DNA of 64,000 nt from Brachybacterium timonense (GTDB lineage Bacteria > Actinomycetota > Actinomycetes > Actinomycetales > Dermabacteraceae). The DNA lies in assembly GCF_900258505.1 (NCBI RefSeq), contig NZ_LT984895.1, forward strand, positions 1,145,952 through 1,209,951. Reading direction: 5' to 3'. Position 1 is the first letter of the stretch, and each line of letters begins with the position of its first letter. The position numbers were made by a program, and so were the translations under genes. Shown here one piece after another: positions 16,029 through 22,946 of the stretch. The notes under the pieces were generated by a model that worked only from the letters and a program-made list of their open reading frames with translations, did no database searches and was not told the DNA's origin.

Positions 16029-16096
16029 GTTAAGGTTAACAAGAGCCGCGCTCGTTGTTAAGGTTAACGAGACTCTTCGGCCGAGCTAACGTTAAC
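16029..16096. promoter_or_regulatory. Three GTTAAC-type repeats with exact 28-bp spacing
   Basis: GTTAAGGTTAAC occurs at 16029-16040 and 16057-16068, and the variant GCTAACGTTAAC at 16085-16096. The start-to-start distance is 28 bp in both intervals. Each repeat contains the palindrome GTTAAC. The array fills the divergent region between the ATPase start (16025) and the truncated parD (16136). It is probably an operator array, perhaps for the ParD protein or for another regulator of the ATPase. Confidence 0.65.
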
Positions 16097-16135
16097 GGGC
16101 GAGTGCGCGGTCTCCAGAGTTGGCATCCTTACAGC

Positions 16136-16255
16136 ATGGCTCAGAGCATCTCTGTCACCCTCGATGACCACTATGCGCGCTTCGTCGCCGAGGAAGTCGC
16201 CTCAGGGCGCTACCGGCCGCCACCTCGGCCGGGTCTGGACAGAGTCTTGCTTTGA
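16136..16255 (+). pseudogene. Truncated ParD-type antitoxin
   Basis: The ATG at 16136 opens MAQSISVTLDDHYARFVAEE, followed by VASGRYR. This is the ribbon-helix-helix N-terminus of ParD1 antitoxins, in which SISVTL is the DNA-contacting strand. After SGRYR, where helix 2 should continue with an SEVVR-like sequence, the protein changes into unrelated residues and stops at 16255. The break coincides with an IS110 transposase fragment read on the opposite strand. The toxin-neutralising C-terminal part and any ParE gene are gone. The surviving DNA-binding domain and the repeat array upstream suggest a decayed autoregulated parDE locus. Confidence 0.7.
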
Positions 16256-16460
16256 AGATCTCTCCGGTCTGGACGTCCATCGCATGCGCCACGACGCTGC
16301 GGGCATGCACATCCAGACCAACACTCGTACGCTCGGTAAACAACCGGGGCCTCCCACGTATGTCGGAAAGGCCAGACAGGCCCACCCTGTCCGGCAACCC
16401 ACGCATCGTTGCGCGGTGAGGCCCCGGCCTGCCAGAGCCCTCACCCCAATCCGGGGCCAC
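16212..16460 (-). mobile_element. IS110-family transposase remnant (5' end)
   Basis: On the minus strand a TTG at 16343, preceded by GGGAGG, opens FTERTSVGLDVHARSVVAHA followed by MDVQTGEIFKARL and PDPAEV. This is the RuvC-like N-terminus of IS110-type recombinases, with the first catalytic Asp in GLDVHA. The frame is cut after about 45 residues at the junction with parD near 16212. The sequence upstream (16344 to about 16460) may be the element's 5' non-coding part; it contains GGCCCCGG and CCGGGGCC arms. No second half of the transposase is present, so the element is dead. Borders are approximate. Confidence 0.65.
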
Positions 16461-16482
16461 CCATACCGTCTAGGCTGGGCCC

Positions 16483-17370
16483 ATGTCCACCCCGCCCTGT
16501 GCGCCGGGCAGTGATGCCCGTATCGATCTGCATGCCCATTCCACGTGGTCCGATGGCACGTGCAGTGTGCCAGAGCTCTTCGCGCAAGCCCGGGCGGCGC
16601 AGCTCGACGTGCTCGCTCTGACGGATCACGACACCGTGCGCGGCTGGGCCGAGCTGCCTGCGGCTGTTGCGGCGAGTGGCGTCGTCGCGGTGCCGGGGAT
16701 CGAGGTGTCTGCCGAGCATGACGATCTCAGCGTGCATGTTCTCGCCCTGCTGGTGGACCCGTCCGAGTCCACCGAGCTGGCGTCGGAACTGGCTCAGGCG
16801 CGGCGCTCGCGTGGCGAGCGTGCACAGCGCATGGTCGAGCTCATCAGCCAGGACCATCCGATCACCTGGCAGGATGTCCTGGACCAGGTGGGCGATAACG
16901 ACACCACGATCGGACGGCCGCATATCGCCGACGCGCTGGTCGCAGCCGGGATCGTACCGGACCGCTCGGCGGCGTTCCACACGCTGCTGCGCTCCGACAG
17001 CCCCTACTACGTGCGCCACTACGCCCCGTCGCCCGGCCGCGCTGTAGAAGTGATCGTGCGCGCCGGCGGCGCCGCGATCGCGGCCCATCCCGCGTCCGGG
17101 ATGCGGGGCACTGCGGTGCCGCATGACCTCCTGCACGAGATGATCGATGCCGGGCTCGCCGGCATTGAGGTCGATCACCGCGAGCACGATGAGGCTGCCC
17201 GCGCTGAGCTACGCGCCCTGGCCGATCGAGAAGGACTGCTGGTCACAGGCGGAAGCGACTATCATGGATCGGGCAAGCCGAACCGGCTCGGAGAGCATCT
17301 CACCGGCGGGGAGGTCCTTGACACGCTCCTGGCCCTTGCCCGCAGCACCACCGAGGTCATCCTTCCGTGA
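16483..17370 (+). CDS. PHP-domain metallophosphoesterase (RNase AM/YciV type)
   Basis: The 295-residue protein has PHP metal-binding motifs: DLHAHSTWSDGT (about residue 14), LTDHDTVRGW, GIEVSAEHDDLSVHVLAL, a late HPASG and GGSDYHG near residue 260. Related proteins are 3',5'-nucleoside bisphosphate phosphatases or 5'-3' exonucleases acting on RNA ends. The exact substrate is not visible. No ribosome site precedes the ATG, but TAGGCT lies six bases upstream as a possible -10, so the transcript may be leaderless. Its stop overlaps the GTG start of the MarC gene. It forms the right border of the accessory island. Confidence 0.87.
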   Translation: MSTPPCAPGSDARIDLHAHSTWSDGTCSVPELFAQARAAQLDVLALTDHDTVRGWAELPAAVAASGVVAVPGIEVSAEHDDLSVHVLALLVDPSESTELASELAQARRSRGERAQRMVELISQDHPITWQDVLDQVGDNDTTIGRPHIADALVAAGIVPDRSAAFHTLLRSDSPYYVRHYAPSPGRAVEVIVRAGGAAIAAHPASGMRGTAVPHDLLHEMIDAGLAGIEVDHREHDEAARAELRALADREGLLVTGGSDYHGSGKPNRLGEHLTGGEVLDTLLALARSTTEVILP

Positions 17371-17996
17371 ATCTGATTGATCTGCCGTTCTTCGCGAGTG
17401 TCTTCGTCACGCTGTTCGTGATCATTGACCCGCCCGGCATCATCCCGATCTTCATGGCGCTGACCGCCACGATGACTCACACGCAGCGCCAACGCGTCGC
17501 CGCCATGGCCGTGGGCGTGGCCGTGCTGATCATCAGCGTATTCGCTGTGTTCGGCAGGCTGATCCTCACCTACATGCACATCTCGCTGCCGGCGCTGCAG
17601 TTCTCGGGTGGTCTTCTCCTGTTGCTCATCGCGCTGCAGCTGCTGGCCGGCAAAGAGGAAGAGATGGGCGGCAGTGAGGGCGTCAACGTGGCCCTTGTTC
17701 CCCTGGGCATGCCATTGCTGGGCGGCCCGGGCGCGATCGTGGCCGTCATGCTGTTCGCCGAGCAGGCCGAGGGGCGCACCAGTCACGTCGTGGCGATGGT
17801 GCTCGCGCTGATCGCCATGGCCGTGCTCATGTATGTGTTCATGCGCTTCTCCGGGGTGATCGCCCGGGTGCTGGGCCGCGGCGGCGTCACGCTCGTCACC
17901 CGTATCTCCGGCGTGCTGCTGGCCGCGATCTCCACCCAGATGATCTTCGACTCGCTACAGCAGGTGCTCACGGAGTGGGGCATCATCCCCGCCTGA
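17367..17996 (+). CDS. MarC family integral membrane protein
   Basis: The 209-residue protein has six predicted membrane helices. Family-typical motifs are VFVTLFVIIDPPGIIPIF near the N-terminus, PALQFSGGLLLLLIALQLL, and VPLGMPLLGGPGAI in the middle. MarC/YchE/UPF0056 proteins sit in the cytoplasmic membrane; their function is unknown, and the once-proposed antibiotic-resistance role was withdrawn. The start is a GTG overlapping the preceding PHP gene's TGA, so the two are translationally coupled. It ends 29 bases before the convergent helicase gene. Confidence 0.9.
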   Translation: MNLIDLPFFASVFVTLFVIIDPPGIIPIFMALTATMTHTQRQRVAAMAVGVAVLIISVFAVFGRLILTYMHISLPALQFSGGLLLLLIALQLLAGKEEEMGGSEGVNVALVPLGMPLLGGPGAIVAVMLFAEQAEGRTSHVVAMVLALIAMAVLMYVFMRFSGVIARVLGRGGVTLVTRISGVLLAAISTQMIFDSLQQVLTEWGIIPA

Positions 17997-18025
17997 ATAC
18001 CCGCCTGAGAGCTGCGATCAGAGTC

Positions 18026-19801
18026 TCAGCCCGAGACGTCGCCCGTGCCGGAGGCGCCACTCTCAGAGCCGGTCGATGGCTGTGCCGACGAACCGCCTCG
18101 ACCGCGACCACCGCGCCCGCGACCGCCACGGGAACGACGCCGACGCGTCGGCCCGTTGCCAGAACCGGTTGACGACTCGCCACCCGCTGGCGGCGCCGAC
18201 TCGGAACCGCTCTCGTGGGGGGAGGCCCCGTTGCCCTGCGAGGAGACGACCTCGCCCGCTACCCGCTTGGTGCGCCGACGGTTGCGACGACGCCTCGGCT
18301 TCTCCTCCGAGCGCGCTCCTTCCCCATCCCGACGGGCGGATCCTTCAGAGCGGCCGGCCCCACGGGAACCCGAACGCGACCGCCCACCAGCGCGCTCGCG
18401 ACGGGACTCGGGGCCGCCCAGATCCTCGATCTGCTCAGCATGCAGGCCCGCACGGGTACGAGCCTCCTTGGGCAGCGTGCCCTTCGTGCCCTCGGGGATG
18501 TCCAGGTCGGTGAACAGGTGCTCGGAGGTGGAGTAGGTCTCCACGGCTTCCGTGGACTCCATGCCGAGCTGTCGGGCGATCAGCGCCCAGCGGGCCAGAT
18601 CCTCCCAGTCCACGAAGGTGACAGCCGTGCCCTTCCTCCCCGCGCGGCCGGTGCGGCCGGTGCGATGCAGATAGGTCTTGTCATCATCGGGGCAGTTCCA
18701 GTTCACCACGTGGGTGACGTCCTCGACGTCGATGCCGCGGGCCGCGACGTCGGTGGCGACGAGCACGTCGATCTTGCCGTGGCGGAAGGCGCGCAGCGCC
18801 TGCTCGCGAGCGCCCTGCGAGAGGTCGCCGTGCAGGGGAGCCGCAGCGAAGCCGCGCGAAGCCAGATCCTCGGCCACGCGATCCGCTTGGCGTTTAGTGC
18901 GCATGAACACGATCGTCAGACCGCGGCCACGAGCCTGCAGCAGACGTGCCATCACCTCGATTTTGTCGAGCTGGTGAGCGCGGTAGACCACCTGTTTGAT
19001 GTCTGCCTTCGTGCGGGACTCGTCACCGGGGTCGTGGGCGCGAATATGCGTGGGACGATCCATGAAACGTCGCGCAAGAGCGAGGATCGGGCCGGGCATG
19101 GTGGCGGAGAACAGCATCGTCTGACGCTTCGCGGGCACACCGCGCAGGATCGTCTCGATGTCCTCCAGGAAGCCCAGGTCGAGCATTTCGTCGGCCTCAT
19201 CAAGCACCGCAGTGCGCACATGCGAGAGGTCCAGGTGCTTCTGGCGCATCAGATCGATGAGACGGCCCGGAGTGCCCACCACGATGTCCACGCCCTTGGC
19301 GAGTGCTTCGATCTGCGGCTCATAGGCGCGGCCGCCATAGACGGTGAGCACGCGCACCGGACGCTTCGCGGAAGCATCCTGCAGATCCTGCGCGACCTGC
19401 ACGGCAAGCTCGCGCGTGGGCAGCACCACGAGCCCCTGGGGCTTGCCGAGCTCACGCCCGTCGGGATTGTCCTCCCCAGGCGCCACGGTGGCCTGCAGCA
19501 TCGGGATGCCGAAGCCGAGGGTCTTGCCGGTACCGGTCTTCGCCTGGCCGATGATGTCGCGGCCACGCAGCGCCACCGGCAGGGTCATTGCCTGGATGGG
19601 GAAAGGGGTGACGATACCTTTGGCGGCAAGTGCCTGAACGATGTCGGGGCGCACGTCGAAGTCGGCAAAGGTGCGCTCGGCGGGGACCTCGGCAGCGACG
19701 GCGGTTTCGGTAGCGCCGACGTGAGCGGCGATGGGTTCGGGGGCGCCGGAGCTCTGCTCGACGGCGGCGGCCTCGGGGGTGTGCTGGCTGGTTTCGGGCA
19801 C
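18026..19801 (-). CDS. DEAD-box RNA helicase with basic RGG-like tail
   Basis: The 591-residue protein has a complete set of superfamily 2 motifs: Q motif FPIQAMTLP, motif I AKTGTGKTLGF, motif II VLDEADEMLDLGF, motif III LFSATMPG, and motif VI HRTGRTGRAGRKG. The last about 160 residues (from RTRAGLHAEQ) are extremely rich in Arg, Gly, Ser and Glu (RRRRNRRRTKR, GGRGRGGRGRGG). Such tails bind RNA in DeaD/RhlE/CsdA-type helicases that help ribosome assembly and RNA turnover, especially in the cold. The start is a GTG at 19801. It is monocistronic, with 189 bases upstream for a promoter. Confidence 0.92.
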   Translation of the reverse strand: MPETSQHTPEAAAVEQSSGAPEPIAAHVGATETAVAAEVPAERTFADFDVRPDIVQALAAKGIVTPFPIQAMTLPVALRGRDIIGQAKTGTGKTLGFGIPMLQATVAPGEDNPDGRELGKPQGLVVLPTRELAVQVAQDLQDASAKRPVRVLTVYGGRAYEPQIEALAKGVDIVVGTPGRLIDLMRQKHLDLSHVRTAVLDEADEMLDLGFLEDIETILRGVPAKRQTMLFSATMPGPILALARRFMDRPTHIRAHDPGDESRTKADIKQVVYRAHQLDKIEVMARLLQARGRGLTIVFMRTKRQADRVAEDLASRGFAAAPLHGDLSQGAREQALRAFRHGKIDVLVATDVAARGIDVEDVTHVVNWNCPDDDKTYLHRTGRTGRAGRKGTAVTFVDWEDLARWALIARQLGMESTEAVETYSTSEHLFTDLDIPEGTKGTLPKEARTRAGLHAEQIEDLGGPESRRERAGGRSRSGSRGAGRSEGSARRDGEGARSEEKPRRRRNRRRTKRVAGEVVSSQGNGASPHESGSESAPPAGGESSTGSGNGPTRRRRSRGGRGRGGRGRGGSSAQPSTGSESGASGTGDVSG

Positions 19802-19990
19802 AGTTCAACTCTCTGATCTCGGATATGCCCTGCCATGGTAGCCCGGCACAGGACGCCCGCCCCGTATGCCGCCCGGCGGCGCGAGAGGAGTCACGCCAGC
19901 AGCACGGGCACGCTCACCGCCGTGGAACACCCAGCGCTGCGGGACGCTCGAGCTGTGGCCATCAGCCAGCTTTGGCCGGTGAGCCCTCGG

Positions 19991-21703
19991 TCACTGTTCG
20001 CCGTCTGCAGGGTCCTGGTCTAAACGGCCACTCCGGCTGTTCCGCTCGTTCTGACGCGGGTCGGCAGGGGGCTCACCGCCGGCATCGCTCGCAGGCCACG
20101 GATGCGCGGGATCCGTCGGCGTCACGCGCTCCTGGTCGGGAACAGACTCGCCTTCATCCTGGTGGATCGGCGAATCAGGCGTGGGCTCACCCTCCGGCGG
20201 GCGCAACTCGGCGTGCTCAGCAGGCATCTGATGGCGAGACACCGACACGGAGACAAGCCCGAGACCACCCATCACGATGTCGTCGTAGGAAATGAGGTCA
20301 CCGGTGGACCGGTCGAAGTGCAGCAGACGCGCGGTGAGGTCCCGCGGCTTACCGCCGGCGAGCACGGGGCGCACACCGCCGCTGGCGAGTGCGCCACCCG
20401 TGGAGCCCACGACCATCCAGTCGGTGCCGCTGCCATCGCGGTCCAGATGCACCTCAGAGGTGTGCATATGCCCGGACAGCACCAGATCAGTGCGCCCGAG
20501 CAGGCCAGCAGGCTCACTGGGATCATGGATCAGCGCGACGTCCACAGGGGAATCGGGGTGGGCGTTGTTGTAGTCCTCAATGGTGTCGCCTAGTTGGAAA
20601 CCGGACGCTTTGACTGCTTCCTTCCCCTCACGCCAGCCGCCAGCGTCGGAGTCGTCGTCGGCCGCAAAACGCGGATCACCGATGCCCGCGATGGTCAGAC
20701 CTTCCACCTCGGTCACCTCATTATCGAGCACGATGCCATTGGGCTGGTTCTCGACCATCGAGGCGGTGGCGGCGCCGTCATGGTTGCCCTTGATGTATAC
20801 GTACGGCACATTCAGGCGGCCGACGGCACTGAGCAGATCGTTCTCCCAGCTCGTTCCCCACGAGACGATGTCACCGGTGTCGATCACGAGATCCAGGTCG
20901 AACTGGTTGTCCAGTTGTTCGATCACGTCGAAGGCCTGCACGTTGTCGTGAATATCGGAGACGTGCAGCACGGTGACGACGTCCTCATCGGAGAAACCGG
21001 CCGGCAGCTGATCGGCAGCGATGTAGAGCGCGGAGACCTGCCCCACGAACTCGGCGAGGATCGAGCGGTAGTTCGCGTAGTTCACCACAGTGCCCTGGCC
21101 CAGATCCGCCACGTAGGCGGCCTGTGACAGGAGCCCGTCGAACCGCGGCTGGTTCAGCGACTCGGGGCGGAACGTGGCGGTCGTCAGCGCTGCGCTGCCC
21201 AGGACCACGCCAGCAGCGACACCGCCGGCGATCAGCGATCGGCGTGTGCGGCGGAAAGCCAGCGCGACGGCGACGCCGGCGCCGAGCGTCGCGAACAGGG
21301 TGTTCAGTGCTGCGTTGGTTGCAGCAGCAGAAGTGATCGCGTTCGGCGCCGTGGACTCGAGCTCGGCCAGGGCATCATCCGAGTACAGAAGCTCCTCGGC
21401 CTTGCCGATATCGACCCCTGTCACCCGCGCCTCAATACGCACCGGGGCACGGTGAGAGTCGAAAATGACCTCGCCAGCCGGCGGCAAGAGAATTGCGGTG
21501 TCGGACGCGAAGGAGGGGCGCAGATGCACAGTCGCTGTCAGGGGGCCGACGGTCGTCTGCGTGGCCGGAACCAGGGCGATGCCGATGGCTGCGCCGATGA
21601 GCGCTACGAGAACGGTGAGCAGCAGCTGCAGCGCGCGCAGGCGGCGGCGGGGCCAGCGCTTCGGTGCTGCAGCATCGTCGGCGGTGCGCTCAGAAGCACT
21701 CAC
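19991..21703 (-). CDS. Membrane-anchored metallophosphoesterase
   Basis: The 570-residue protein has an N-terminal membrane helix (LLLTVLVALIGAAIGIALV). An extracytoplasmic domain of about 100 residues follows, then two further hydrophobic segments around residues 130-185. The calcineurin-like phosphoesterase domain shows HVSDIHDN, DTGDIVSWG, KGNHDGA and LSGHMHTSEVHL, which supply the dinuclear metal ligands. The C-terminal about 80 residues are hydrophilic and Pro/Glu/Asp-rich. The substrate is unknown. The catalytic domain probably sits outside the membrane, but the topology is not certain. The start is a GTG, 21 bases after the DUF3107 gene, so the two are probably one operon. Confidence 0.82.
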   Translation of the reverse strand: MSASERTADDAAAPKRWPRRRLRALQLLLTVLVALIGAAIGIALVPATQTTVGPLTATVHLRPSFASDTAILLPPAGEVIFDSHRAPVRIEARVTGVDIGKAEELLYSDDALAELESTAPNAITSAAATNAALNTLFATLGAGVAVALAFRRTRRSLIAGGVAAGVVLGSAALTTATFRPESLNQPRFDGLLSQAAYVADLGQGTVVNYANYRSILAEFVGQVSALYIAADQLPAGFSDEDVVTVLHVSDIHDNVQAFDVIEQLDNQFDLDLVIDTGDIVSWGTSWENDLLSAVGRLNVPYVYIKGNHDGAATASMVENQPNGIVLDNEVTEVEGLTIAGIGDPRFAADDDSDAGGWREGKEAVKASGFQLGDTIEDYNNAHPDSPVDVALIHDPSEPAGLLGRTDLVLSGHMHTSEVHLDRDGSGTDWMVVGSTGGALASGGVRPVLAGGKPRDLTARLLHFDRSTGDLISYDDIVMGGLGLVSVSVSRHQMPAEHAELRPPEGEPTPDSPIHQDEGESVPDQERVTPTDPAHPWPASDAGGEPPADPRQNERNSRSGRLDQDPADGEQ

Positions 21704-21724
21704 AGCGTGCAGAAGGGGGCGGGC

Positions 21725-21946
21725 TCAGCCCAGGAAGCCGACGCGACGCGGTTCGTCGCTGCCGACCTCGATGTAGGCGACCTTCGCGCCCGGCACGATC
21801 ACCGTGCGGCCGCGCGCATCCTTCATCGCGATGGTGCTGCCTTCGTCCACACAGGTACGCAGGGTCTCGGTGACCGCCTCGGCGGCGTCGTCGGACTCGA
21901 TCACAATCTCCCGCGGGGAGTGCTGGATGCCGATGCGGATCTCCAC
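21725..21946 (-). CDS. DUF3107 domain-containing protein
   Basis: The 73-residue product begins VEIRIGIQHSPREIVIESD, as expected for DUF3107, and ends in the conserved VPGAKVAYIEVG region. I choose the GTG at 21946 because AAGGA lies six bases before it; an in-frame ATG at 21961 lies upstream of that ribosome site and would add five unconserved residues. DUF3107 is a small ATP-binding-protein-like actinobacterial family of unknown function, often beside TetR genes, as here. The metallophosphoesterase gene follows on the same strand. Confidence 0.88.
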   Translation of the reverse strand: MEIRIGIQHSPREIVIESDDAAEAVTETLRTCVDEGSTIAMKDARGRTVIVPGAKVAYIEVGSDEPRRVGFLG

Positions 21947-22100
21947 TGGTGTCCTTCCCATCGCTGTGCCGGGCTGACGGTGCTGAGCGCGTCACAAGCC
22001 CGTCGTTCGTGTCTGCGTAGCGAGTGTAACGGGGCTCCCACTCCGACGGTGCGTTGGCCGATAGCTGCTCGCCCCGCCGGTGGTCGCCACGTGGGGTGGG

Positions 22101-22727
22101 TCAGCCTGGGGATACCTCACCGGCCACGCGCGGTTCGTCCAACGGCGCGAATCCCGTCAGACCGCGGACGATCAGGCTCGTGGTGACCGTGACGATCTGG
22201 TGACGTTGCTCAGGAGAGACGGACTCATCGAGCATCACGGCGGTGGCCTGGGTGAGGCCGAGGATGGCGCGGCCGAGCACGCGAGCTTGCTCGTGGTCGA
22301 TCTGGCGGGAGTCAGTCAGCACTTTCGCGAGTGCAACCGAGCCCTGGTCGAGGATCTCGCTCACCCGCTGCTGCACCTCCGGCGAGATGGTCTCGTGGCC
22401 GGTGAACAGACGCAGCGTGTTGTCCAGGCGCACCACGTCGTAGAACTTCGCGATGCCGTGGCGGACGCGCTCTTCAGTGGAGCCGGGGATCGTTCCGAGC
22501 GCTACCACTGAATTCAGCAGCCGCTTCCCGGTGATCTCGATCACCACGCCGTACAGCTCCTCTTTTGAGGAGAAATGCTGGTACAGCACAGGTTTGGTGA
22601 CCCCAGCCGCGCCCGCAATGTCGTCCATGGAGGTGCCCTGGAATCCGCGCTCGATGAACAGCTCCGTGGCGAGTTCGAGAAGTTGGGCTCGACGCTGTTC
22701 GCGCGGCATACGGGGCGTTGACGCCAT
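22101..22727 (-). CDS. TetR/AcrR family transcriptional regulator
   Basis: The 208-residue protein has an N-terminal TetR helix-turn-helix (LLELATELFIERGFQGTSMD, then IAGAAGVTKPVLYQHFSSKE, residues about 16-60). A C-terminal ligand-binding helical domain follows. GGAGG stands five bases before the ATG at 22727. It is divergently placed to adnA with a 219-base gap, where its operator would be expected, although I could not single out a convincing palindrome. The ligand and targets are unknown. Confidence 0.9.
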   Translation of the reverse strand: MASTPRMPREQRRAQLLELATELFIERGFQGTSMDDIAGAAGVTKPVLYQHFSSKEELYGVVIEITGKRLLNSVVALGTIPGSTEERVRHGIAKFYDVVRLDNTLRLFTGHETISPEVQQRVSEILDQGSVALAKVLTDSRQIDHEQARVLGRAILGLTQATAVMLDESVSPEQRHQIVTVTTSLIVRGLTGFAPLDEPRVAGEVSPG

Positions 22728-22946
22728 AGGGACCTCCGGGCGGCAGGGCCCCGGTGGCAGTACGGGAGCCCAGCAAAATCGTGGACAACAGACACAGTGC
22801 GTGCGGCAAGTCTAGGGCTGTCGGGCTCCTTCCCGGACCGGCGCATCGTCTGTCGGACGGCGATGATCGAATAGGACCCGTTGCACGCGCAGCCGTCACG
22901 ATGTGGAACGCAGGCACGATGCGGAGCGCAGGAAGGAGAGCTGCCG

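Noticed and set aside
22728-22946. TetR operator palindrome between the TetR and adnA genes
   Set aside because: Short imperfect symmetries exist (CGTCTGTCGGACGG area near 22845), but none is long or well placed enough to call.
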